Shown: positions 1 to 6,368 of the stretch, piece after piece
Numbering within the stretch: position 1 is the stretch's first letter
Layout of the letters: each line of letters begins with the position of its first letter
DNA from: Candidatus Hydrogenedentota bacterium
GTDB taxonomy: Bacteria > Spirochaetota > Leptospiria > Turneriellales > J094
Reading direction: 5' to 3'
DNA: 12,145 nucleotides
Assembly: GCA_003695005.1 (NCBI GenBank)
Contig: RFJE01000217.1
Coordinates: 1 to 12,145, forward strand
The notes under the pieces: model-generated
Told to the model about the DNA's origin: nothing
The model's input: only the letters and a program-made list of their open reading frames with translations
The model's database searches: none
Made by a program: the position numbers and the translations under genes

Positions 1-896
1 GAAGAGGTATTTACAAAGGCAGCCTTGTCTAACATGACATCTCCACTTATAAAAATAAAACCTGTTTTGGAGTCAATAATGACTTTAGCACGAGGTTGAA
101 TCGAAACCGGTGTGTTTAATAAAGAAGCAATGGTTTGTAATGAATTTGCACTTTGCTTGAGTTGAACACGGATCCTTCCGCTAGCTGTTAAATAAGCTGT
201 ATCAATCCCTTCTATTTTTTTCTCGTTTACAAGTTCTTGAATTTTTTGTAAAATAGAATAGGCATGTGAGAGAGAAAAATCCTTTAATACAAGCTCAAAA
301 TATTTTTTTTGGTTTGTGTCTGTAAAAACATAGTTCGTCGGAACTTCTTTTTCTACAATGGCACCGGCAGGCAAATAAAAAGTTCGCGCTTGTTTCGAAC
401 GGTAATCTCGGCCAGAAAAAAGCTCATAGCCGGTAAAACTATATCGACTTCTTTTTATGCCATTGCCAGCTGCCTCGGGATTTAAGAGTACCCCTTGTGC
501 AACAGCATATACTTGACCATTGGCTGCATAAAGAGGAGTCTGTAACAGGACTCCACCATTTAAGGATTTTGCATCCCCTAATGCAGAAACATGTACATCA
601 ATTTTTTCACCGGAGGATACAAAAGGCGGTAACGAAGCTGTTACCATGACAGCCGCTGTATTTCGGTATTTACCCTTAAGGGGAGCTTCCACTCCATAGC
701 GTTTTAGTAAGCTTACAATGGTTTTATTTGAAGCGCTGTTGCGGCTATCCCCTTTGCCGGCAAGGCCAGTAACGAGACCATAGCCAATCAGTTGATTTTC
801 TCGAATACCATAAACCGAAACCACTCGATCTAATGGAATTTGTATGGCAAGAATAGACGAGCTTATGAGTATAACAAAGAGTGATAGTTTTTTCAT
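1..896 (-). CDS. flgI: Flagellar P-ring protein FlgI (C-terminus beyond the window)
   Basis: FlgI forms the periplasmic P-ring around the flagellar rod; in spirochaetes the motor lies in the periplasm. Read on the minus strand from ATG at 896-894, the frame stays open for 298 codons to the left edge; FlgI is usually about 350-370 residues, so roughly the last 60 are missing. The N-terminus is a Sec signal peptide (MKKLSLFVILISSSILA then IQ). Diagnostic family stretches follow: GIRENQLIGYGLVTGL, GKGDSRN, AAVMVTASLPPF, KIDVHVSALGDAKSL and GQVYAVAQG, with a later SGDV motif near the edge. The ATG overlaps the flgH stop as ATGA (893-896), so translation is probably coupled. Family identification is by motif recognition and is strong. 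Confidence 0.95.
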   Translation of the reverse strand, partial: MKKLSLFVILISSSILAIQIPLDRVVSVYGIRENQLIGYGLVTGLAGKGDSRNSASNKTIVSLLKRYGVEAPLKGKYRNTAAVMVTASLPPFVSSGEKIDVHVSALGDAKSLNGGVLLQTPLYAANGQVYAVAQGVLLNPEAAGNGIKRSRYSFTGYELFSGRDYRSKQARTFYLPAGAIVEKEVPTNYVFTDTNQKKYFELVLKDFSLSHAYSILQKIQELVNEKKIEGIDTAYLTASGRIRVQLKQSANSLQTIASLLNTPVSIQPRAKVIIDSKTGFIFISGDVMLDKAAFVNTS

Positions 897-1513
897 TGAG
901 AAAGCCCCCCTAGTATTTCCCGTAAGTATTGAAGTAAAACTCGATTTCTATCGGCTTCCCTCAATTCCTGTGGATTATTTGGATCTAAATTAGCGCGTTT
1001 ATCTTGTGGTCTAGGCGCTTCCGTTACAATGCGCAAATTTAAATTTGCAATTTCAGAAGATGAAATGAAATCTTTCTGCAAAGCTTCTCTACTGACCTGA
1101 CCCGTTAAGGTAACTTGTAATGGAATTCCATTGACATTCATTTGCTTACTGCCACGAATAGCAAACGTACCATCAGGCTGAAGTTTTGCAATTTGTACAG
1201 CCATTGAAAAACGAAGGGTTCTTCGCAGTTTTTGTTGTGATCGACTTTCTGTGGCTCGTGTTTTGCTTTGGTTGGAATCTTTTAAGAAGTTTAAATTATT
1301 TACATCTGGCTTTAATACCATTTTAAGTTTTCCATCTATTTTACGTCGGCTATCTAAATTACCAACCATCTTTTCTTGAATGTGCACCGTTACAATTTTA
1401 CCAACATAAGGCTGCGCTTGGTACGGGTTTTGATCTATCCATAAACTTTGTGAATATAGAGGTGCCATGATCCCTATTAAACTAAACAAGCAAAGAAATT
1501 GAAAATAAATCAT
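893..1513 (-). CDS. flgH: Flagellar L-ring protein FlgH, without a lipobox cysteine
   Basis: FlgH forms the L-ring, which in externally flagellated Gram-negatives sits in the outer membrane. This 206-residue protein (E. coli FlgH is about 230) has the SLW motif at residues 23-25 after the signal peptide, VGKIVTVHIQE at 37-47, and the family core containing QPDGTFAIRGSKQMNVNG followed by a SREALQ.D..SSSEIANL stretch. The N-terminus MIYFQFLCLFSLIGIMAPLYSQ is a hydrophobic export signal, but it lacks the usual basic n-region. There is no cysteine at the expected cleavage point; C8 lies inside the hydrophobic core, too early for lipidation. Canonical FlgH is a lipoprotein, so this version is probably soluble in the periplasm. 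A purine run (AAAAGGGA) abuts the ATG directly, which is poor Shine-Dalgarno spacing, so the start is only fairly certain. The gene overlaps flgI by 4 nt. Confidence 0.9.
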   Translation of the reverse strand: MIYFQFLCLFSLIGIMAPLYSQSLWIDQNPYQAQPYVGKIVTVHIQEKMVGNLDSRRKIDGKLKMVLKPDVNNLNFLKDSNQSKTRATESRSQQKLRRTLRFSMAVQIAKLQPDGTFAIRGSKQMNVNGIPLQVTLTGQVSREALQKDFISSSEIANLNLRIVTEAPRPQDKRANLDPNNPQELREADRNRVLLQYLREILGGLSQ

Positions 1514-1523
1514 TCCCTTTTCA

Positions 1524-1531
1524 ATATCGGC
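1524..1531 (-). promoter_or_regulatory. Possible sigma-28 type -10 element before flgH
   Basis: The minus strand reads GCCGATAT, seven of eight positions of the FliA/sigma-28 -10 consensus GCCGATAA. The region where the -35 (TAAA) should lie reads TTTA, a poor match. The box ends about 10 nt before the flgH ATG, so a transcript from it would be almost leaderless. This is a weak candidate only. Confidence 0.25.
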
Positions 1532-1605
1532 AAAATAGGAAATTTGTAAAGAATAGTTTAGAATTCCAATTTTAGTAAGTGCTTATTTATTTCCTATATT
1601 TAGGA

Positions 1606-1621
1606 GGGGGGGACACCCCCC
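1606..1621. repeat. G-run/C-run hairpin at the left end of the GC-rich element
   Basis: Seven G (1606-1612), the spacer ACA, then six C (1616-1621) form a short, very GC-rich stem with a three-base loop. The same G-run could instead pair with the C-run at 1807-1812 at the other end of the element. Homopolymer runs of this length are also prone to slippage. Confidence 0.6.
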
Positions 1622-1659
1622 TGGCTTCGGCCGCGAAACCGTTCTTCGAGTTTGGCTTC

Positions 1660-1689
1660 AAAATAACATTTGTGTTCCAAAGTTATTTT
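1660..1689. repeat. 12-bp stem hairpin inside the intergenic element
   Basis: AAAATAAC (1660-1667) and GTTATTTT (1682-1689) are perfect inverted copies. Inside them TTTG (1669-1672) pairs with CAAA (1678-1681). The result is a 12-bp stem with one bulged A (1668) and a five-base loop TGTTC. On the plus strand it is followed by a short T run. The stem is AT-rich, so it would be a weak terminator at best; a structured RNA or part of a dispersed repeat are alternatives. Confidence 0.6.
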
Positions 1690-1749
1690 TCCGCATTAGA
1701 TTACTGTGCGTTTTCCATCCTGTCAACCGTCTCATCACTGCGCGTCCTT

Positions 1750-1803
1750 CGCGACGTCCACGGATGGACTAGTGTCGCGGGCGCATGGATGCGCAGGAGC
1801 GAC
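1750..1803. repeat. Overlapping palindromes with a CATGGATG core
   Basis: Outer arms CGCGAC (1750-1755) and GTCGCG (1774-1779) enclose an inner hairpin GTCCA/TGGAC (1756-1760 and 1765-1769, loop CGGA). GTCGC (1774-1778) can alternatively pair with GCGAC (1799-1803), enclosing the hairpin GCGCAT-GG-ATGCGC (1781-1794). The two foldings share one arm and exclude each other. The second resembles the palindrome at 5311-5347 in layout: outer arms, GGG, a CATGGATG core, then a closing arm. Confidence 0.6.
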
Positions 1804-1860
1804 CTACCCCCCGAGCGGGAGAGCTAGAAAATTGTAAAACTCATACTATACGATTCCCTA

Positions 1861-2751
1861 CTATTGCATTTTACGCTTAACTTTTTTAGCTGTTTTCTTC
1901 TTTACATTTTTCTTTTTAACGTTTTTCTTCAGGGCTTTCTTTTTAATGTTCTTTTTTTTAGCAGTTTTCTTTTTGGGAGTTTTTTGGGAGGCTTTCTTTT
2001 TACGAGCTTGTTTTTTTGATTTTGCTTCTTTCATTTTATACTCTAACTGGGAAATTTCTTTTTTGCTCATTTTCGGTAACTTCATTTTTTTAGCAAGCCG
2101 AAATAAAAGGACTGTTTCTTCGGCACCTAAATCTTGCATTACGGATAGAGCTTTCTTCATACCAAAAAAGCGTACAAGTAAAATTAAATTCTCGGTACCT
2201 AAATGGGGAATTAGGACTTCTAAATCCTGTATTGGGCGCTTACTTAAAAAAAGCTTAATCTCTTTAGCTGTAAGCTCAAGTGCAAGTTGCTTTACTTCGT
2301 GAATGGGGATGCTCTTTAAGAGAGAAAATAATTTTTTATCTGGGATTTCTTGAACAAGCTCAATGGCTCTTTGCATGCCTAAATCTCGCATTAAAAAATA
2401 AGCTTCTTTTCCTCGAATGATTTGGATAATGGAAATGGTTTTTTTAACAGGAACTTTGTTTAACCAATGAATTAAATCATCACTTTCTAAATGGGTAAGT
2501 AGATACACTAAATCTTCAGATTCCAATTCTTGAAAAAGTTGAATGACTGTATGTTCGGGGATTTTTTTTAAAATAACAATCGATTTAGAAAGGGGGGTTT
2601 CTCGTAAAACAAAAATAATTTTTTTATGGTCTAATGCTTTTGATAAGCGTATCATTTTATCGGCAGGTATCCGAGAAATAAGCTGAAACGTTTTTCGTGG
2701 ACCAAGTACATTTAAGTACTCTAATCCCCTTGCTAAAGCCTGCCTAACCAT
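1861..2751 (-). CDS. Helical solenoid protein of 12-residue repeats with a lysine-rich tail
   Basis: I do not recognise this 296-residue protein as a named family member. Residues 16-219 divide without any gap into 17 units of exactly 12 residues, for example IPADKMIRLSKA, LESEDLVYLLTH, LESDDLIHWLNK and IPDKKLFSLLKS. The pattern is hydrophobic at 1, often P, G or E at 2, and hydrophobic at 6, 9 and 10, with charged residues between: short helices joined by tight turns. Similar spacing occurs in the helical N-terminal domain of MgtE magnesium transporters and in FliG-type armadillo-like domains, but no membrane part follows. Residues about 240-296 are nearly all K with A, N, T and V, like histone-H1-like bacterial tails, suggesting binding to nucleic acid or another polyanion. 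There is no signal peptide, so it is probably cytoplasmic. The ATG overlaps the kdsB stop by 8 nt, so it is probably co-translated with kdsB. Function unknown. Confidence 0.85.
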   Translation of the reverse strand: MVRQALARGLEYLNVLGPRKTFQLISRIPADKMIRLSKALDHKKIIFVLRETPLSKSIVILKKIPEHTVIQLFQELESEDLVYLLTHLESDDLIHWLNKVPVKKTISIIQIIRGKEAYFLMRDLGMQRAIELVQEIPDKKLFSLLKSIPIHEVKQLALELTAKEIKLFLSKRPIQDLEVLIPHLGTENLILLVRFFGMKKALSVMQDLGAEETVLLFRLAKKMKLPKMSKKEISQLEYKMKEAKSKKQARKKKASQKTPKKKTAKKKNIKKKALKKNVKKKNVKKKTAKKVKRKMQ

Positions 2752-3481
2752 TTTCTTCCTTTAACATCAATAGCACTTTTTTTAAGTCGTCGGGAGTATC
2801 CACACCAATGCTATCTTGTGTGGCAATATGTAAAAATACAGGAATTCCATTATATAAAAATTTTAACTGTTCGAGCTTTTCTGCATGCTCTATCTCGGGG
2901 GAAGGCAGCGACTTTAGTTGCATAAGTGTATTACGGGAATAACCATAAATTCCAATATGCTTATAGGCGATTCCATACTCAAAATGATCGCGGAAATAAG
3001 GAATGGGGGATCGCGAAAAATAAAGAGCACGTTTGTTTTTATCCATGACTACTTTTACTTGATTAGGATCGGAATAATCATCCGCATTGTGAAATGGGAA
3101 ACAAGCCGTTGCCACCGAAGCACCTTGCTTTAATAAATCGACTACCCCTCTTACTGTGCCTACATCTAAAAGTGGCTCATCTCCTTGGATATTTACATAC
3201 GCGGAATACAAAGGCATTTTTTCTGCCACTTCTATCACTCTTTCTGTTCCACTATTATGTGTAGGAGAAGTCATAACTACATTTCCGTCGAAGCGAACCA
3301 CTTCATCATAAATTTCTTCGCTATCCGTAGCCACAATGACTTTGTCGAAACAATTTGCAAGTTGCGCTCTTTCATAAACGCGGCGGATCATAGTTTTACC
3401 CTGAATGTCAATGAGAGCTTTTTTCGGAAAGCGGGTAGAAGCAAGCCTTGCAGGAATAACGCCTAATACAGAAAAACTCAT
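2744..3481 (-). CDS. kdsB: 3-deoxy-manno-octulosonate cytidylyltransferase (CMP-Kdo synthetase)
   Basis: KdsB activates Kdo with CTP to give CMP-Kdo, the donor for Kdo transfer to lipid A, in the cytoplasm. The 245-residue length matches the family (about 245-255). The nucleotide-binding start VIPARLASTRFPKKAL (residues 8-23) is nearly canonical. Other family motifs are ATDSEEI (51-57), SGTERV (78-82 region), NIQGDEPLLD (97-106), HIGIYGYSRNTL (175-186), E-K-LEQLKFL (201-209) and GVDTPDDL (226-233). The ATG overlaps the upstream gene's stop as ATGA (3478-3481), and its own stop lies 8 nt inside the next gene, so it is the middle of a tightly packed set of three. Its presence implies Kdo-containing LPS, which fits Leptospira-type spirochaetes. 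No key motif is missing. Confidence 0.96.
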   Translation of the reverse strand: MSFSVLGVIPARLASTRFPKKALIDIQGKTMIRRVYERAQLANCFDKVIVATDSEEIYDEVVRFDGNVVMTSPTHNSGTERVIEVAEKMPLYSAYVNIQGDEPLLDVGTVRGVVDLLKQGASVATACFPFHNADDYSDPNQVKVVMDKNKRALYFSRSPIPYFRDHFEYGIAYKHIGIYGYSRNTLMQLKSLPSPEIEHAEKLEQLKFLYNGIPVFLHIATQDSIGVDTPDDLKKVLLMLKEENG

Positions 3482-5268
3482 GATTCTGTGGGAGTAGAGT
3501 AGGTCTGTCCTAAAAACTCTTTCATTTCTTCATCGGTAAGTTCAATTACACCGCCATATAAGTATCCATTCTCTAACTGCTCTTTTAATGCAACCGAATA
3601 ACAGTATGCTTCCATAATACAATCTTTAATAGCTTTCCCGTTGAGCCTTTTAGAACCTTCTAAATTTTTATCAAAGGTAATGGGCTCATCCATATTTGCT
3701 ACAATCTTTTTTTCGCCTTTCATATCCGCAATGAGCTTTGCTAAATTTTTCGTAACATTTTCCATGAACTTGCGAATTAAAGCTCGTGTATTCCTTGCTT
3801 CTACATCGACACGACTTTCTGCTTTCGTTTCCATTTTTGATTGCTCAATGTAATTCGAAGACATTTTCGTGCTTTTAATTTTTTCTAGCTCTTTCCTTGC
3901 TTCTATGTACTTTTCAAATGCTCGGATAATATCACGAGACTCATTGTATAAATCTGTTAAAATTTGGTGATAGTCAATCTTTAAGCCCGAAGAATAATCT
4001 ACGTTTAGCTTAATTTTATTTGTTGTTAAAACAAAACTGTATTCCTGATCAAACTCCATAAAAAAGAGCCATGCTAAAAATACCTTATCGTTATAGTTTA
4101 AGTTTTCTGTTAAGCGATTTGTATCATACTTTTTTTGCATTTCAGGTGGAGAAAGCCTCTTCATTAAACGAAAGCCATATTCGTACTCTTTTGTCTGCAT
4201 GACAGGGGAGGACTTTTTCTCTTCTTGTTGCTTTTCTTCCGTTTCCTCGGTAGTTTCTTCGTCATTTACTTCTTCTTTTGTCTCTACTTCCTGAATGTTA
4301 GAAGCAATGGATGTATCTTCGCCACGCTTTCTTCTACCAAGTCTTTCATCATTTTCAATACCAATGACTTTTTCTAAAAGGGGAGAAAAAGGCGGATAGT
4401 CTGTTTCATCTGCAAGGCAGATTAGCTGAAATAACTTCGGAAACGCAACCTGAAAAACATTTTTTATATTTTTTGGAATGCGTTTTTCTTTTTCCGCTAA
4501 ATGCTGTAGGAGAGTACTATCATCCGATTCTTTTTTAGCAATTTCAATGGCCTGCCGAAATGCCTGACGCAATGCTTCTTGGTAAGGATAAATGTAATAT
4601 AAGCGAGCATAAAACTTTTTTAAACTTTCGCTAATTGCAGAAATGGCCACAAATTGATTTTGATACTGCTCTGCTACGGATAAAAATTCTTGGATAGCAG
4701 GCTCTTTGTGCAAACTATGTACTCTTTCTAATACTTCCATATAAAGTGGATTTTTTTTATCGAGCTTATTCGCAATGACTTTGCCTAAATTTACATCTTG
4801 CAAAAAAAGCTCATTTCCTAATAAATTAAACTCAACAATTGCTTGACGAACTTCTAATGCAATAAAAGCTAGAAATTTAGGCTTTACACTTCTTGTAGAA
4901 AACGGAGCAACCCCTGCCATAACACAGCGAAGCCGAATAAAAAATTTAGCCATCGGTGATCGAAGTTTTTTAAGAGCTTTTTCCCGTTCCGCTTTTTCTT
5001 TGGCTTTCCTCTCGGCTTCTAATCTTCTACGCTCGCGGTAAATCTCGCTGGGTAGTTTCATTTCCCGCGCAATAGCACCTCTCCCTGACTTTTTTGCTCG
5101 GGCTCGCTCTTGCATGGCAGCTTTGTCTAACTCACGTAATTCCCGTTCGGATAAAACTTCACCGCCTGCTTCGCGAAATTTACGCAGCATTTCCCGACGC
5201 TCTTCGTCGGTCATTTTATCGGCGCCAATGGCTTCCCGTGTATCGTCAAACTCAAATTTTGACGGCAT
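3478..5268 (-). CDS. Unrecognised 596-residue charged, helical protein
   Basis: I do not recognise the family. The frame extends back to a TTG at 5391, but I choose the ATG at 5268 (MPSKFEFDD). The extra 41 codons run through a perfect palindrome (5311-5347) and would leave only 9 bp to the divergent gene. A GTG at 5295 is another option. From the ATG, residues 1-105 are highly charged, with a predicted long basic helix or coiled coil rich in E-R-R and A-E-R-K-A-K-E-K. A mainly helical body follows to about 315. An acidic low-complexity linker (about 325-355, E/T/K rich) precedes a second folded part of about 240 residues. There is no signal peptide or membrane segment, so it is probably cytoplasmic. 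It overlaps kdsB by 4 nt and is the first gene of that set. No function can be assigned. Confidence 0.8.
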   Translation of the reverse strand: MPSKFEFDDTREAIGADKMTDEERREMLRKFREAGGEVLSERELRELDKAAMQERARAKKSGRGAIAREMKLPSEIYRERRRLEAERKAKEKAEREKALKKLRSPMAKFFIRLRCVMAGVAPFSTRSVKPKFLAFIALEVRQAIVEFNLLGNELFLQDVNLGKVIANKLDKKNPLYMEVLERVHSLHKEPAIQEFLSVAEQYQNQFVAISAISESLKKFYARLYYIYPYQEALRQAFRQAIEIAKKESDDSTLLQHLAEKEKRIPKNIKNVFQVAFPKLFQLICLADETDYPPFSPLLEKVIGIENDERLGRRKRGEDTSIASNIQEVETKEEVNDEETTEETEEKQQEEKKSSPVMQTKEYEYGFRLMKRLSPPEMQKKYDTNRLTENLNYNDKVFLAWLFFMEFDQEYSFVLTTNKIKLNVDYSSGLKIDYHQILTDLYNESRDIIRAFEKYIEARKELEKIKSTKMSSNYIEQSKMETKAESRVDVEARNTRALIRKFMENVTKNLAKLIADMKGEKKIVANMDEPITFDKNLEGSKRLNGKAIKDCIMEAYCYSVALKEQLENGYLYGGVIELTDEEMKEFLGQTYSTPTES

Positions 5269-5272
5269 GCGT

Positions 5273-5286
5273 AAGAGTAAACTCTT
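5273..5286. repeat. Small perfect inverted repeat just before the 596-residue gene
   Basis: AAGAGT (5273-5278), AA, ACTCTT (5281-5286) form a 6-bp palindrome ending four bases before the ATG codon at 5268 on the minus strand. As an operator or a small RNA hairpin it would overlap the ribosome-binding area. No clear Shine-Dalgarno sequence is visible there. The regulatory role is a guess. Confidence 0.35.
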
Positions 5287-5310
5287 GCCATACACTGACA
5301 AGGATTTCTT

Positions 5311-5347
5311 GAGGCTTGGCGGGACATGGATGTTCGAGCCAAGCCTC
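5311..5347. repeat. Palindromic repeat element, 10-bp perfect arms
   Basis: GAGGCTTGGC (5311-5320) and GCCAAGCCTC (5338-5347) are perfect inverted copies. The 17-base interior holds a nested ACAT-GG-ATGT hairpin (5324-5333). The layout (arm, GGG, CATGGATG core, C-GA, arm) matches the element near 1774-1803, so both probably belong to one dispersed repeat family. It sits in the divergent intergenic region between the 596-residue gene and the HDOD gene. Confidence 0.7.
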
Positions 5348-5400
5348 GCGAAACGCAGAGAACCGGTACCCCAAGATAAAGTTGACGGCAATTCTAAACT

Positions 5401-6300
5401 ATGGTTTTTGGTTTTGTGCCAGCCATCATTCGAATCCAGGATTTGCCACCCATGCCGCAGGTGGTTAGTAAAATTTTGCAGTTAGATGAAAACAATGTTG
5501 AGCTATCATCGGATCAATTGCAAGCTCTTGTTTCGGTGGATCCGGCCCTTACGGCTAAAATTATGAAAATGGCCAACTCTGCTTTTTTTGCTCGATCTCG
5601 AAAAGTAAGTACATTATCGCAAGCCATTACTCTTTTAGGTTTTCGAACGATTAAAAGTTTAACTTTGCTAGTTTCGGCAAGCGATTTGTATAACGCAAAA
5701 AAGGCAAAAAAGAAAATCCGCAAAGAGCTTTGGATGCGATCTGTGTTAGCGGCATTAACAGCAAGAGTGTTAGCGGAAAAGGCAGGGAAAAATCACATTC
5801 GAGAGGATTGTTTTGTTACAGGACTTATGAAAAACGTAGGTCGCTTAATTATGCTTTTGCACGCGCCGGATGCGTATGCAGACATTTACAGTCATAGCGA
5901 GAATGGTTATAAGGAAGATACTTTACACACATTAGAAGAGAAAGTTTTTGGAATTACTTCCCCCGAAGTTAGTCGAATGGCATTACAGGAGTGGAATTTC
6001 CCCGAAGTGGTGATCCAATCGACCTATACTTCGTTTAAAACACCTATTGAATCCCCCGAAGATATGAATCCTATTCATTTGCTTACCATTTTAGCGGAGA
6101 GGTATGTTTTTTTTAAAAATTTAACGGGTACGTTTGATTTACCGGAGCCGGAAAAAGAAAAGCTTTTAGCTCTTTTTGTTCACGATGCTCGGACCTTAAA
6201 TTTTTCTCATGAAATTTTTGAATTTATTTTAACCGATCTTTACAAGCAAATAAAAGAGGATGATTTTTATCATTTTACGAGTGAAATTTTTTCATTATAA
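5401..6300 (+). CDS. HDOD-domain protein (signalling-type regulator)
   Basis: HDOD domains are relatives of HD hydrolases that have usually lost the metal-binding His-Asp pair and act as signalling outputs; spirochaete genomes commonly carry them in chemotaxis, cyclic-nucleotide or stress circuits. This 299-residue protein shows the family start LPPMPQVVSKIL (residues 15-26), SVDPALTAKIMKMANSAFF, LSQAITLLGFRTIKSL, and LWMRSVLAALTARVLAEKAG. At the place of the usual GLLHDIG, residues 141-147 read GLMKNVG, so the HD pair is K144-N145 and catalysis is not expected. The domain covers nearly the whole protein; no receiver or GGDEF domain is attached. The ATG at 5401 is the first possible start because an in-frame TAA lies at 5395-5397. 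No obvious Shine-Dalgarno site precedes it. It is divergent from the 596-residue gene; partners are not evident. Confidence 0.9.
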   Translation: MVFGFVPAIIRIQDLPPMPQVVSKILQLDENNVELSSDQLQALVSVDPALTAKIMKMANSAFFARSRKVSTLSQAITLLGFRTIKSLTLLVSASDLYNAKKAKKKIRKELWMRSVLAALTARVLAEKAGKNHIREDCFVTGLMKNVGRLIMLLHAPDAYADIYSHSENGYKEDTLHTLEEKVFGITSPEVSRMALQEWNFPEVVIQSTYTSFKTPIESPEDMNPIHLLTILAERYVFFKNLTGTFDLPEPEKEKLLALFVHDARTLNFSHEIFEFILTDLYKQIKEDDFYHFTSEIFSL

Positions 6301-6368
6301 TGTTTAATTTTTTGGCCCCTTAACTGAATAATGATTCATAATAAGTAAAGATAAAAATAGCATTATGT

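Larger units (their letters stand above)
1514..1860. other. Non-coding stretch with GC-rich hairpin repeat element
   Basis: These 347 bases separate the 296-residue gene from flgH; all flanking genes read on the minus strand. The two ends (1514-1600 and about 1827-1860) are AT-rich like the genome. The middle (about 1601-1826) is clearly GC-rich and filled with inverted repeats, annotated separately. An open frame of 82 codons crosses it on the plus strand. It starts in the AT-rich flank, has no recognisable domain and follows the palindromes, so I treat it as spurious. I see no tRNA or protein gene here. Confidence 0.7.

Noticed and set aside
1660..1689. Hairpin as a rho-independent terminator
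   Set aside because: The stem is AT-rich and no long T run follows on the minus strand, the direction of the flanking genes; a plain terminator call is not supported.
1750..1803. CRISPR array or tRNA
   Set aside because: There are no regularly spaced direct repeats and no cloverleaf with a CCA-ready acceptor stem; the structure is overlapping inverted repeats.
1579..1827. Plus-strand open frame of 82 codons across the intergenic element
   Set aside because: It runs through stacked palindromes, has no domain, no ribosome binding site and is explained by GC-rich repeat sequence lacking stops.
1946..2302. Plus-strand frame rich in F and L
   Set aside because: It is the complement of the lysine-rich tail and repeats of the minus-strand gene; its composition is a mirror of AAA/AAG codons.
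1861..2751. MgtE magnesium transporter
   Set aside because: Only the helical spacing resembles the MgtE N-terminal domain; there is no CBS domain and no membrane segment.
5348..5400. Sigma-70 promoter for the HDOD gene using TTGACG at 5382-5387
   Set aside because: A matching -10 would fall inside the coding sequence, and no other hexamer pair with normal spacing is visible.
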